This document shows, piece by piece, positions 55,813 to 64,000 of a stretch of 64,000 nt of DNA (its first letter is position 1; every line of letters starts with the position of its first letter). The stretch is from Chromohalobacter nigrandesensis (GTDB lineage: Bacteria; Pseudomonadota; Gammaproteobacteria; Pseudomonadales; Halomonadaceae). The notes below the pieces were generated by a model that saw only the letters and a program-made list of their open reading frames with translations, was not told where the DNA came from and did not search any database. Made by a program: the position numbers and the translations under genes. The stretch lies in assembly GCF_023061285.1 (NCBI RefSeq), contig NZ_JAKGAM010000001.1, positions 558,001 to 622,000 on the forward strand, read 5' to 3'.

Positions 55813-56553
55813 TTATCGCGCCCGGTGAAGCTCGACCATGAAGTCGTAGTAGTCGGTGCGGCAGTAAGTGATGGTCAGCTCTGCAGGGGTGCCGTCGGCG
55901 AGGTAGCCGAGCCGGGTGACCTTGAGCAGCGCCTGGCCCTCGGGCACTTCGGCCAGCGCAGAGAGTTCGGCGTCGGCGTTGACGGCGGTCAGATGCTGCA
56001 AGGCGCGCTCCACCGTCTTACCGTGCTTTTCCAGCGTCGCGTAGAGCGACTGCCCGACGCCTTCCGGCTCGGGCAGTATCGATTCGGGCAAGCAGCTTTC
56101 CTCCACCGCCATTACCACGTCGTCGGCTAGGCGCAGGCGCTTGAGCCGTGCAACGCGGGTGCCGCCGCGCAGCCCCAAGCGCAGCGCCTCTTCGGTACTC
56201 GGCATGCCCAACTGGCGCGACAACCAGCGCGAGCGGGGCGTAAAGCCACGCTGCGTCAGCAACTCGGAAAAACTCGTCAGACGCGTCAGTGGCTGATTGA
56301 AGCGGGGCGCGATGAACGTGCCAGAGCCGTGGGTGCGCCGAATCAGGCCCTGCTCGGCGAGCCGCTCCAGCGCCTTGCGTGCGGTAATGCGCGAAACCTC
56401 CAGCGTCTCGGCCAGGGCACGCTCGGAAGGTAAGGCCTCACCGGCCTGCCAGGCCCCCGCCTCGATGGCATCGCCGAGCTGCCGCGCCAACTGATGATAA
56501 AGCGGCGTCGCCAAATCGGGGTCGAGAGTGATCTGGGCAAAGCGTGGATCCAT
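55813..56553 (-). CDS. nagR: GntR/HutC family regulator of the nag operon
   Basis: A 246-aa HutC-subfamily repressor with an N-terminal winged helix (LPSERALAETLEVSRITARKALERL; core SERALAETLEVSRIT) and a C-terminal UTRA domain that should bind GlcN-6-P or GlcNAc-6-P. The ATG at 56553 has AGGAGAG 10 bp upstream; the frame is open to 56589. First gene of the operon, it likely controls the whole unit through the half-site array before it. The name follows the role; nagQ is used in Pseudomonas. Confidence 0.88.
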   Translation of the reverse strand: MDPRFAQITLDPDLATPLYHQLARQLGDAIEAGAWQAGEALPSERALAETLEVSRITARKALERLAEQGLIRRTHGSGTFIAPRFNQPLTRLTSFSELLTQRGFTPRSRWLSRQLGMPSTEEALRLGLRGGTRVARLKRLRLADDVVMAVEESCLPESILPEPEGVGQSLYATLEKHGKTVERALQHLTAVNADAELSALAEVPEGQALLKVTRLGYLADGTPAELTITYCRTDYYDFMVELHRAR

Positions 56554-56587
56554 GAAGGCGCTCTCTCCTGTCGGGTTCTTTATAACC

Positions 56588-56640
56588 AATATAGAGCCTC
56601 TTTAATACCAGTCAAATACCAATTGGTCTTGTAGTGGTAT
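56588..56640 (-). promoter_or_regulatory. nag operon promoter and four-half-site operator
   Basis: Minus-strand promoter: TTGACT (56615-56610), 16-bp spacer, TATATT (56593-56588). Over and upstream of the -35 stand half-sites ATACCA (56605-56610), ATACCA (56616-56621), TGGTCT (56624-56629) and TGGTAT (56635-56640): a symmetric array with an 11-bp step on each side. This fits binding by the adjacent GntR protein. Confidence 0.7.
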
Positions 56641-56834
56641 ATATGCCGAAGGAGAACGTGAACAGAGAGGTAGAAGAGATAAGAAGGAAGAGAGAAGAGA
56701 AATGGAAAGCAAGGCTGGTCGACGAAAGCACTTTTCGGGCTTGATTACTGGCGCCGAGAACCGCATTCACTAGGAATCGACAACAGTCTGTGTCAAAGCA
56801 ACTGCACGGCAAAGACAACTCTCAGGAGAACCCC

Positions 56835-57464
56835 ATGAAGACACTGGTAATCGGTGCCAACGGCCAGATCGGCCGCCAGTTCTGCGAACTCGCGCATGAA
56901 GCCGACGTGCCGGTTCGGGCGATGATCCGTGATACGTCACAGCAGGCGTGGTTCCAGGCGCGAGGCATCGAAACGGTGCTTGCCGATCTGGAAAGCAATT
57001 TCCGCCATGCCTTCTATGGCTGCGATCAAGTGGTTTTCGCGGCGGGGTCGGGTCCGCATACCGGTCCCGACAAGACGCTGATGATCGATCTCAACGGTGC
57101 GCTGAGCGCGGTCGATCTGGCGGCATCGCTGGGTATCGGGCGTTTCATCATGCTCAGCGCCATGCGTGCCGATAAGGTGCTTGAGGCACCGACCAAACTG
57201 CGCCCCTACATAGCCGCCAAACATGCCGCCGATGCGCATCTACGCACCTCCCGCGTGCCTTACGTGATCCTCAAGCCGGGCCGACTGACCGACGAGGCCG
57301 CAACGCAACGTGTCACCACCGACGTCGCCAATGCCGACGACAACCGCATTTCACGCGCCAATGTCGCGCACGCCTTGCTTGAGGTAGTGCGCAACCGTGA
57401 GCTGCGCCAGCACGAGTTTTCCCTGCTCGATGGTGATAAGGCGATTGGCGAGGCGCTGCGCTGA
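56835..57464 (+). CDS. NAD(P)-binding SDR-like protein
   Basis: A 209-aa atypical short-chain dehydrogenase of the YwnB/NmrA-like type. It has the N-terminal dinucleotide loop LVIGANGQIGRQFCE, VVFAAGSGPHTG, the FIMLSAMRAD segment and the YIAAKHAADAHLRTS stretch (YxxxK). It may be an NAD(P)-dependent epimerase or a redox sensor; substrate unknown. AGGAG precedes the ATG; the frame is open to 56790. Confidence 0.85.
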   Translation: MKTLVIGANGQIGRQFCELAHEADVPVRAMIRDTSQQAWFQARGIETVLADLESNFRHAFYGCDQVVFAAGSGPHTGPDKTLMIDLNGALSAVDLAASLGIGRFIMLSAMRADKVLEAPTKLRPYIAAKHAADAHLRTSRVPYVILKPGRLTDEAATQRVTTDVANADDNRISRANVAHALLEVVRNRELRQHEFSLLDGDKAIGEALR

Positions 57465-57490
57465 TCCAGCGCTCGGCAAGGGATCGCGTT

Positions 57491-57543
57491 TATCCCCCGC
57501 TTCTCCCCGCCAGGCGTTGGTTGGCGGGGGATACGCGAACCCG
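57491..57543. repeat. nested alternative inverted repeats before rnb
   Basis: An outer 10-bp repeat, tatcccccgc (57491-57500) with gcgggggata (57534-57543), encloses an inner ccccgcca/tggcgggg pair that competes with its 3' arm. No T run follows. It lies between the SDR gene and rnb, starting 26 bp after the former stop. Confidence 0.55.
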
Positions 57544-57582
57544 TATAGTATTGACCTACTCCCCCCAACCGAATGTGTCTCG

Positions 57583-59523
57583 ATGCTGCAGAACAACTCC
57601 GCGCTTGCCCAGCTCAAGCAACAGATTCGTGAAACCACCCCGCGTGTTCAAGGGGTGATCAAGGCCACCGACCGCGGCTTCGGCTTTCTCGAAGTCGAAG
57701 ACGGTACCTCCTATTTCGTTCCGCCCCCCGCCATGAAGCAGGTACTGCATGGCGACCGCGTCGATGCGCTGATCAAGCAGGAGGGGGACAAGACCTCCGC
57801 CGAGCCCGATACGCTCCTCGAAGCCGGGCTCGACCGCTTCGTGGCACGGCTGGTCAAACGCGATGGACGCCTTAGCGTGGTTCCCGACCATCCGTTGATC
57901 AACAACCAGTTGCGCGCACGCCTCAAGAACACCCTCGACGAAAGCACGCTCGGCGACGGCGACTGGGTCGTGGCACGCTTGGTGCGCCACCCGCTCAAAC
58001 CCGACGACCGCGGTTTCTTCGCCCAGGTCGATGAACTCGTGGTCAAGGCCGACAACCCCGCCGTACCGTGGCGCGTAACCCTGGCGCGCCACGCGCTGGA
58101 ACAGGCCTCGCCGCAATTCGGCGAGGAGTGGCCGCTGCACGATGAAGGGCTCGAGCGCGAGGACTGGACCGCGACGCCCTTTTTCACCATCGACGGTGAA
58201 AAGACCCGCGACATGGACGATGCTCTGCACATCGAGACACGCGAAGATGGCTGGCGTCTCAGCGTGGCGATTGCCGATCCAACCGCGTACGTTCGCGAGG
58301 GCGATCCGGTCGATCTGGAAGCGCAGACACGCGCCTTCACCGTGTATCTGCCGGGCCAGAACGTCACCATGCTGCCGGAAACGCTGGCCAACGAGCTGTG
58401 CTCACTCAAGGAAGGCGAGGAGCGCCCGACCCTGGTCTGCACACTGGATATCCAGCGCGATGGCACCCTCGGCGACTATCGTTTCTTCGCCGCCAATGTC
58501 CGTTCGCATGCACGTCTGGTGTACGACCAGATCTCCGACTGGCTGGAAGGCCAAGGCGATTGGGCCCCTGCCGACGACACCATGGCCACGCAGCTCAAGG
58601 CCTTGGCCGCGATGACCGAGGCCCGCAACGCATGGCGCGAAGAACACACACTGGTGTTCAAGGACCGCCCCGATTATGCCTTCGATGTCGATGACGCGGG
58701 CAACGTGCTGGCGGTGCGTATCGAGGAACGTCGCACCGCTCAGCGCATGATCGAAGAGTCGATGATCGCGGCCAACGCCTGCTGTGCCGACCTGCTGGCC
58801 TCGCACGTAGGCCATGGCATCTTCAACGTGCACCAGGCGTTCGAGCCCGAGAAGGCCGATCAGGCGATCGAGTTCCTGGCCACCCAGGACATCAACGTGG
58901 AACGCGAACAGTTGCTAGAACTCTCGCGCTATCGCGAGCTGCGCCGCGCCCTGGAAGCACGCGAGGACGCTTGGCTCGACGCACGCCTACGGCGTTTCCA
59001 GGGCTACACCAACATGTCTGCCCAACCCGGTCCGCACTTCGGGCTCGGGCTGCCAGCATACGCCACCTGGACATCGCCCATCCGCAAGTACGGCGACATG
59101 GTCAATCACCGCTTGATCAAGCGCGTACTCAAGGGCGAGGACGCACCGGCCGAGGCCAGCCAGGCATTGACCGAGCAGCTTACCGAGCGGCGGCGCCTGA
59201 ATCGCATGGCAGAGCGTGACGTCAAGGACTGGCTCTACGTACGCTATCTCGGTCCTTCCGCCGAAAACGGCGAAGTCTTCGATGCCGAGATCGTCGCCAT
59301 CAACCGTGGCGGTATGCGAGTGCGCTTGACAGCCAATGGCGCCACGGCCTTCGTCCCGGCACCGTTCATGCACCGTGAGCGTGACAAGGTCGTCATCGAC
59401 GACAAGGAAGGCCGTATCCAGATCGAGGGCCAACCGCGCTACAAGCTCGGTGACAGCGTTCAGGTCGCACTGGCCGAAGCCGTCGAGACGACGCGCTCGT
59501 TGGTCGCACGTCCCGCCGTCTGA
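57583..59523 (+). CDS. rnb: exoribonuclease II
   Basis: RNase II degrades single-stranded RNA from the 3' end. The 646-aa product, the length of E. coli RNase II, has two N-terminal cold-shock domains (RGFGFLEVEDGTSYFVPPPAM, core GFGFLEVEDGTSYFVPPP), the RNB catalytic domain with Asp cluster in TIDGEKTRDMDDALH, the ATWTSPIRKYGDMVNHRL signature and a C-terminal S1 domain. The close match in length and N-terminus favours RNase II over RNase R. The ATG at 57583 aligns with the family start; the upstream open frame lies in the SDR gene. Confidence 0.93.
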   Translation: MLQNNSALAQLKQQIRETTPRVQGVIKATDRGFGFLEVEDGTSYFVPPPAMKQVLHGDRVDALIKQEGDKTSAEPDTLLEAGLDRFVARLVKRDGRLSVVPDHPLINNQLRARLKNTLDESTLGDGDWVVARLVRHPLKPDDRGFFAQVDELVVKADNPAVPWRVTLARHALEQASPQFGEEWPLHDEGLEREDWTATPFFTIDGEKTRDMDDALHIETREDGWRLSVAIADPTAYVREGDPVDLEAQTRAFTVYLPGQNVTMLPETLANELCSLKEGEERPTLVCTLDIQRDGTLGDYRFFAANVRSHARLVYDQISDWLEGQGDWAPADDTMATQLKALAAMTEARNAWREEHTLVFKDRPDYAFDVDDAGNVLAVRIEERRTAQRMIEESMIAANACCADLLASHVGHGIFNVHQAFEPEKADQAIEFLATQDINVEREQLLELSRYRELRRALEAREDAWLDARLRRFQGYTNMSAQPGPHFGLGLPAYATWTSPIRKYGDMVNHRLIKRVLKGEDAPAEASQALTEQLTERRRLNRMAERDVKDWLYVRYLGPSAENGEVFDAEIVAINRGGMRVRLTANGATAFVPAPFMHRERDKVVIDDKEGRIQIEGQPRYKLGDSVQVALAEAVETTRSLVARPAV

Positions 59524-59530
59524 AGCCGAC

Positions 59531-59566
59531 CATGCCTTGTGTCACAAGTAGTGGACGCAAGGCATG
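59531..59566. repeat. 9-bp hairpin after rnb
   Basis: catgccttg (59531-59539) pairs with caaggcatg (59558-59566). It lies 7 bp after the rnb stop but no T run follows; it could protect the mRNA 3' end or act as a weak terminator. Confidence 0.45.
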
Positions 59567-59676
59567 GCATGTGCCAGCTTAATCTCATGACAGCACGGTG
59601 ACATTCATACGACAGACCCGCCAGGGTCCGAGCGGTCACTCCGTAACCAACCGGGAAGGTTTCGAGGAGTCACGCT

Positions 59677-60795
59677 TTGCACATCGCCGATATCACGATG
59701 TTCTACGCCCCTGCCAGCGGCGGGGTGCGCACCTATCTCGAGGCCAAACGCAGCCGTTTGGCGACACTGCCTGGCGCGACGTCCAGCCTACTGGTCCCCG
59801 GCGCCCGCCTTACCGTCAGTAAGTCCATTCATGAAGTCCCCGCGCCACCACTTCCCTTTAGCCAAGGTTATCGTTTTCCTCTGAAACGCGAGGTCTGGCG
59901 ACGCGAACTCATCCAACTGGCACCGGATATCATCGAAGCAGGCGATCCTTACGTCACCGCCTGGGCAGCGCTCGACGCCGGTCGGAGCCTGGATGTGCCC
60001 GTGGTGGGGTTTTACCATTCCGACCTGCCTCGCTTGATCGGCAATCGTCTCGGGAATTGGACGCGCCTGGCCCTCGAACGCTATGTCGAAAACCTCTATG
60101 GTCGTTGCGCTCGCGTCCTCGCACCCAGCCGCGTCATTGCCGATAAACTGCATGACCTCGGCCTCGACAATGTCGCCCTGCAACCGCTAGGTGTCGACTT
60201 GAAGGTTTTCTCGCCCCAGCGCCGCCAAGATATCTACCGCCAGCGCTTGGGTCTCGACGACGATACCCGCCTGCTGATTTTCGTAGGACGCGGCTCGCGC
60301 GAGAAGAACCTGCCGGTCCTGCTGGAAACCGCACGGCGTCTCGGCAAAGGCTACCACCTGCTGTTGATCGGGCCGCAGATGCCGCGACGCGTTCCCGACA
60401 ATGTCAGCGTCATCGGCCGCTACACGGCCACCGCCGACGTCGCCGAATGGCTGGCCAGCAGCGACATGCTGCTGCATGCCGGTACTCAGGAAACCTTCGG
60501 TCTGGTCGCCCTGGAAGCCATGGCGAGTGGCATTCCGGTCGTCGCGGCACGCGCCGGTGCCCTGGCCGAGAACGTTCCCCTGGGCTGCGGACTGCTATGT
60601 GAGCCCCACTCGGCGGACGACATGGCACGCGCCGTGCGTGAACTTTGCGCCAACGCCCCCGAGGAACAAGGACGCCGTGCCCGCCAGCATGTCGAACGTC
60701 ATCACGATTGGGATATCGTGGTCGCCAGCCTGATGCATCATTATCGTGAATTGACCGGGCAACGCGTCAACACGGAGAGTCTTCAGCATGGCTGA
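59677..60795 (+). CDS. family 4 glycosyltransferase
   Basis: A 372-aa GT-B glycosyltransferase with an N-terminal acceptor domain (ITMFYAPASGGVRTYLE) and a C-terminal donor domain containing LLIFVGRGSREKNLPVLLE (core FVGRGSREKN) and the E-x7-E motif ETFGLVALEAMASG. The start is TTG at 59677, with GAGGAG 8 bp upstream. It overlaps the deacetylase gene by 8 bp, so the three-gene unit to 62553 is one operon, perhaps making a glycolipid or surface glycan. Confidence 0.88.
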   Translation: MHIADITMFYAPASGGVRTYLEAKRSRLATLPGATSSLLVPGARLTVSKSIHEVPAPPLPFSQGYRFPLKREVWRRELIQLAPDIIEAGDPYVTAWAALDAGRSLDVPVVGFYHSDLPRLIGNRLGNWTRLALERYVENLYGRCARVLAPSRVIADKLHDLGLDNVALQPLGVDLKVFSPQRRQDIYRQRLGLDDDTRLLIFVGRGSREKNLPVLLETARRLGKGYHLLLIGPQMPRRVPDNVSVIGRYTATADVAEWLASSDMLLHAGTQETFGLVALEAMASGIPVVAARAGALAENVPLGCGLLCEPHSADDMARAVRELCANAPEEQGRRARQHVERHHDWDIVVASLMHHYRELTGQRVNTESLQHG

Positions 60796-61564
60796 TCGTC
60801 ACCTTTCCCTCGTCCTCCACGATGTCGCGCCGGAAACCTGGTACGACTACGCCGACTTCGTGGCCCGGGTCGACGCCCTGGCACGTCAATACGGCCCGAT
60901 CCCCATCACCTGGCTGGTGGTGCCTGATTTTCATCATCGCAGCGACTGTCGCCGCAATGGCAGCTTCCTAGAGCACTTGCAACACCGCCACGCCATGGGC
61001 GATGAATTGGCACTGCATGGCTATTACCATTGCGACGATGCACCCTCACCGCGCACGCCTCGCGACTGGTTCATGCGGCGCCTGTATACCTGGGAAGGCG
61101 AGTTCTACGCCCTCGACCAACACGAGGCGGCACGGCGGCTGGACAAGGGCATAGCACTCTTTCGCTCACAGGGCTGGCCGCTCACGGGGTTCGTGGCGCC
61201 AGCTTGGCTCATGAGCCAAGGAGCGCGGCAAGCATTGGCCCAACGCGACTTCCGCTACACCAGTGACCCGCAGCATCTGTATACGCTGCCCGACTTCACG
61301 CGTATCGACGCTCCGGGGCTGGTATGGAGCGCCCGTAGCGCCTGGCGTCGTGGTCTGTCACGCCTGGTCAGCGAAACGCAGCGCTGGCGTGCCCGCCAGG
61401 CCCCCTTGCTGCGCCTGGGGCTGCATCCCGTGGACATGCGCCATGCCAGTGTTCAAGCCTATTGGCTCGAGATTCTGGAACGCCTGATCCTCGAAGGGCG
61501 TCAGCCCATCACCAAGTACGACTGGGTAGCTCGTCAACGTCAGCGGGAGCAGCACGCCGCATGA
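60788..61564 (+). CDS. DUF2334 polysaccharide deacetylase-like protein
   Basis: A 258-aa carbohydrate-esterase-4-like protein. The motif LVLHDVAPETW gives a catalytic/metal Asp and GDELALHGYYHCDD gives metal His residues; GFVAPAW and LGLHPVDMRH complete the fold. No signal peptide, so it should act in the cytoplasm on a lipid-linked or soluble sugar, an inference from context between a glycosyltransferase and a membrane protein. Overlaps both neighbours. Confidence 0.82.
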   Translation: MADRHLSLVLHDVAPETWYDYADFVARVDALARQYGPIPITWLVVPDFHHRSDCRRNGSFLEHLQHRHAMGDELALHGYYHCDDAPSPRTPRDWFMRRLYTWEGEFYALDQHEAARRLDKGIALFRSQGWPLTGFVAPAWLMSQGARQALAQRDFRYTSDPQHLYTLPDFTRIDAPGLVWSARSAWRRGLSRLVSETQRWRARQAPLLRLGLHPVDMRHASVQAYWLEILERLILEGRQPITKYDWVARQRQREQHAA

Positions 61565-62553
61565 AGCGTCTGGTGATCCTGCTGGTCATCGGGTTGTTGG
61601 CTGCCATCAGCATCCCATTTTTGTTCGGGGGGCGTGCACTTTTTGGCGAACTCGCCGCATTCCCCTTGCAGCAATTGGCGTTCATGCTGCTGCTGATCGT
61701 CATCTGCTGGAACATCAATGCCTTGCGGCTTCGCTTGTTGCTGGCAGGACGCGCAGGATACCTCGGTCAGACGCGCGCGGTGGGTATCGTGATGTCCACC
61801 GAGTTCGCTATCTGCGCTACCCCCGGCGGTACCGGAGGGCTGCTGACGCTCTTGGGTTTGCTGGCCCGGCACGGGGTTCGTCCCGCGCAAGCCTCGGCGA
61901 TTTTCGCCGTCGATCAGTTGACCGACCTGATTTTCTTTCTTTCTGCATTGATCGGCGTCGCGCTGTATGTCGTCATCGAGGCCATCGACCTCAACCTCGG
62001 TTGGCTGGTGGGCTTGCCATCGTTGCTGCTAGTGTGCGGTTTCATCCTGCTATGGCTGGTCATACGCCACTATGGACGCCTGCTTCAGGTTACCGGCGGC
62101 TGGCTCGAGCGGCTCAAGGTACGTCGCAAGGCTCGCTTCGGCTTCGCCCGCCGCTTGCTGCATTTTCGTAATGCCTTGATCGAGACGCTACGCCTGCCGC
62201 GTCTGACCTTGTTAGCAGTCTTCGCGCTGTGCTGCGCCCACTGGATGCTGCGTTACAGTGTCCTTTATCTGGCCGTAAAGGGCCTGGGTGCACACATCGA
62301 CTGGGCCTGGACCTTCCTCGTACAAATGCTCTCCATGGCGGCGGGACAATTGAGTTTTCTGCCCGGCGGCGCAGGCGGTGCCGAGTTGACCTCCACCGCA
62401 CTACTGACGCCGTTGATCGGCACACAAAGCGCCGCTGCCGCCGTGCTCATCTGGCGCTTCGTGACCTACTACTTCTACCTCATCGCCGGCGCGCCGGTCT
62501 TCCTGGCGATGGCAGGACGCGCCTTCGCCAGGCTTCTATCCCGCCGCCGCTAA
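61561..62553 (+). CDS. UPF0104/lysylphosphatidylglycerol synthase-like membrane protein
   Basis: A 330-aa integral membrane protein with about eight spans, matching the flippase-like domain of MprF (UPF0104): EFAICATPGGTGGLLTLLGLLARHG (core ATPGGTGGLLTLLG), VDQLTDLIFFLSAL, GAELTSTALLTPLIG. It has no synthase domain. It probably moves a lipid or glycolipid made by the two preceding genes; the ATGA overlap with the deacetylase gene supports this. Confidence 0.85.
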   Translation: MKRLVILLVIGLLAAISIPFLFGGRALFGELAAFPLQQLAFMLLLIVICWNINALRLRLLLAGRAGYLGQTRAVGIVMSTEFAICATPGGTGGLLTLLGLLARHGVRPAQASAIFAVDQLTDLIFFLSALIGVALYVVIEAIDLNLGWLVGLPSLLLVCGFILLWLVIRHYGRLLQVTGGWLERLKVRRKARFGFARRLLHFRNALIETLRLPRLTLLAVFALCCAHWMLRYSVLYLAVKGLGAHIDWAWTFLVQMLSMAAGQLSFLPGGAGGAELTSTALLTPLIGTQSAAAAVLIWRFVTYYFYLIAGAPVFLAMAGRAFARLLSRRR

Positions 62554-62562
62554 TCACTCACC

Positions 62563-62612
62563 CGTTTTCACGCACTATCGCGTTTTCAAGACGCACTATC
62601 GTGTTTTCAAGA
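62563..62612. repeat. short degenerate tandem repeat
   Basis: Two and a half copies of a unit of about 18-21 bp (cgttttca, optional aga, cgcactatcg) begin at 62563, 62581 and 62602, just after the membrane protein stop codon. No function is apparent. Confidence 0.6.
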
Positions 62613-62655
62613 AAGGCAGCGAATGCAGGTCGCTTTTGTACAACACCTGAAACGA

Positions 62656-62685
62656 CGAAGGGCATCCCCGTGGGGATGCCCTTCG
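62656..62685. terminator. bidirectional hairpin terminator
   Basis: A perfect 14-bp inverted repeat, 62656-62669 with 62672-62685, lies between the convergent membrane protein gene and sucD. Weak T tracts follow on both sides (GTTATG on plus, TCGTTTC on minus). Confidence 0.7.
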
Positions 62686-62733
62686 TTATGTTCACTGCCC
62701 GGCCACCCATGAGCCGCCGGGCCTGAAAGCGAC

Positions 62734-63606
62734 TTACCAGCCAGCCGCTTCTTTCAGCGCATCACCGATCTCGGCGAGCGAACGCACGGTCTTGACGCCT
62801 GCGGATTCAAGCGCTGCGAACTTCTCATCCGCAGTACCCTTGCCGCCCGCGATAATGGCGCCAGCATGGCCCATACGCTTGCCGGGAGGCGCCGTCACAC
62901 CTGCGATGTAGGAGACCACCGGCTTGGAAACATTAGCCTTGATATAGGCTGCCGCTTCTTCTTCGGCGGTACCGCCGATTTCGCCGATCATCACGATCGC
63001 TTCGGTCTGCGGATCCTGCTCGAACTTCTCGAGGATGTCGATGAAGGTAGAGCCCGGAATCGGGTCGCCGCCGATGCCCACGCAGGTGGACTGGCCGAAG
63101 CCATGATCGGTGGTCTGCTTGACGGCTTCATAGGTCAAGGTACCGGAGCGCGATACGATGCCGACCTTGCCGGGCTTGTGGATGTGCCCCGGCATGATGC
63201 CGATCTTGGTTTCGCCCGGCGTGATCACGCCCGGGCAATTCGGGCCGATCAGGCGCACACCCAGCTCGTCGCACTTGACCTTGACGTCGAGCATGTCGAG
63301 AGTCGGAATCCCCTCGGTGATGCACACGATCAGCTTGATGCCGGCATTGGCGGCCTCAAGGATGGAATCCTTGCAGAACGGCGCGGGCACATAGATCACG
63401 GAGGCTTCGGCACCGGTCGTGTCGACGGCTTCCTTGACGGTGTTGAACACCGGCAGACCGAGGTGCGTCTGGCCACCCTTGCCTGGCGTCACGCCACCCA
63501 CCATCCGGGTGCCGTAGTCAATCGCCTGCTCGGAGTGGAAGGTCCCCTGGCCACCGGTGAAGCCTTGGCAGATGACCTTAGTGCTTTTGTCGATCAGGAT
63601 ACTCAT
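62734..63606 (-). CDS. sucD: succinate--CoA ligase [ADP-forming] subunit alpha
   Basis: SucD is the CoA-binding, transiently phosphorylated subunit of the TCA-cycle enzyme that turns succinyl-CoA into succinate with ATP formation. The 290-aa product has [50 protein letters not shown] and the phospho-His in [12 protein letters not shown]. The ATG at 63606 shares one base with the sucC stop, so the two are coupled. Confidence 0.97.
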   Translation of the reverse strand: MSILIDKSTKVICQGFTGGQGTFHSEQAIDYGTRMVGGVTPGKGGQTHLGLPVFNTVKEAVDTTGAEASVIYVPAPFCKDSILEAANAGIKLIVCITEGIPTLDMLDVKVKCDELGVRLIGPNCPGVITPGETKIGIMPGHIHKPGKVGIVSRSGTLTYEAVKQTTDHGFGQSTCVGIGGDPIPGSTFIDILEKFEQDPQTEAIVMIGEIGGTAEEEAAAYIKANVSKPVVSYIAGVTAPPGKRMGHAGAIIAGGKGTADEKFAALESAGVKTVRSLAEIGDALKEAAGW

Positions 63607-64000
63607 TACTTGCCCTCCGCTGCTTTGACGACCTGCTGGGCCGCGTCGGTCAAGCTGGTAGCAGCGATGATGTTCAGTCCGCTGGAGGCCAATTTCTCGG
63701 CACCCAGCTCGGCGTTGTTGCCTTCGAGACGCACCACGACCGGCACGTTGACACCGACCTGCTCGACGGCACCGATGATGCCCTCGGCAATCATGTCGCA
63801 ACGCACGATACCGCCGAAGATGTTGACCAGCACGGCCTTGACGGAATCGTCGGAGAGGATGATCTTGAAGGCTTCACCCACACGCTCTTCGGTGGCACCG
63901 CCGCCAACGTCCAGGAAGTTGGCCGGCTGCCCGCCGTTGAGCTTGATGATATCCATGGTGCCCATGGCCAGACCGGCGCCATTGACCATGCAGCCGATGT
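63606..64000 (-). CDS. sucC: succinate--CoA ligase subunit beta (C-terminal part; cut by window edge)
   Basis: The ATP-grasp subunit, partner of SucD. The visible C-terminal 130 residues show [21 protein letters not shown] (core [13 protein letters not shown]), [31 protein letters not shown] and [11 protein letters not shown], the family's conserved end. The N-terminal two thirds lie beyond the window. Confidence 0.97.
   Translation of the reverse strand, partial: IGCMVNGAGLAMGTMDIIKLNGGQPANFLDVGGGATEERVGEAFKIILSDDSVKAVLVNIFGGIVRCDMIAEGIIGAVEQVGVNVPVVVRLEGNNAELGAEKLASSGLNIIAATSLTDAAQQVVKAAEGK

Overview
The window is ordinary chromosomal DNA of a high-GC (about 60-65% by eye) gammaproteobacterium. 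Gene content and order point to the Halomonadaceae, Chromohalobacter/Halomonas type: the fimV-truA-trpFBA-accD-folC-dedD-cvpA-purF-metZ block, putA/putP under an AraC regulator, and a PTS-type N-acetylglucosamine operon. This assignment is inferred from protein character and synteny; no database search was made. I saw no prophage, insertion sequence, CRISPR array or rRNA operon. One tRNA gene (Gly, anticodon CCC) is present.

Layout. 1-4690: tRNA-modification and housekeeping genes (tsaE partial, nnr, queG, orn, rsgA). 4658-16931: a long minus-strand block for methionine, purine, folate, fatty-acid and tryptophan synthesis, ending in fimV and a small Pmp3-family protein. 17050-19882: a hypothetical gene, an orphan dihydrolipoamide-dehydrogenase-like enzyme, a CBS-domain protein and tRNA-Gly. 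19939-26327: a membrane protein and the proline-use locus (AraC regulator, putA, putP). 26327-28683: a GtrA/GtrB-like pair and an OmpW-like porin. 28702-32960: yqcC, a DUF3549 gene, a rimB-like gene, rimK, a helical hypothetical gene and sanA. 33033-39006: the SUF iron-sulfur operon sufR-B-C-D-S-T. 39228-45771: ycjX/ycjF, uspA, a Cof hydrolase, an M42 peptidase and two envelope proteins. 46062-49155: a dienelactone hydrolase, then a lower-GC accessory patch (LysR, short 2OG-Fe dioxygenase, LysE exporter). 49263-56640: the nag operon. 56835-64000: an NAD(P)-binding protein, rnb, a glycosyltransferase/deacetylase/flippase-like trio, sucD and partial sucC.

How the genes work together. The nag operon is a complete GlcNAc uptake and breakdown unit: an EIIA-HPr-EI fusion, an EIICB permease, NagA deacetylase, a SIS-type deaminase and a GntR repressor whose promoter carries a four-half-site operator. 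PutP imports proline and PutA oxidises it to glutamate; this PutA has no DNA-binding domain, so the adjacent AraC protein is the likely regulator. The suf operon reads from a promoter whose -10 lies inside an Rrf2-type operator, and a Fur-box-like sequence stands further upstream in the same intergenic region.

No clearly new multi-gene system was found. The most interesting leads are regulatory or degenerate elements: paired PsrA-like operators before the OmpW gene, an inverted pair of DnaA-box-like sequences in a divergent promoter region, an Anr/FNR-like box before uspA, a catalytic-half 2OG-Fe dioxygenase beside an exporter, a second EIIB domain without its cysteine, and several long unexplained inverted repeats.
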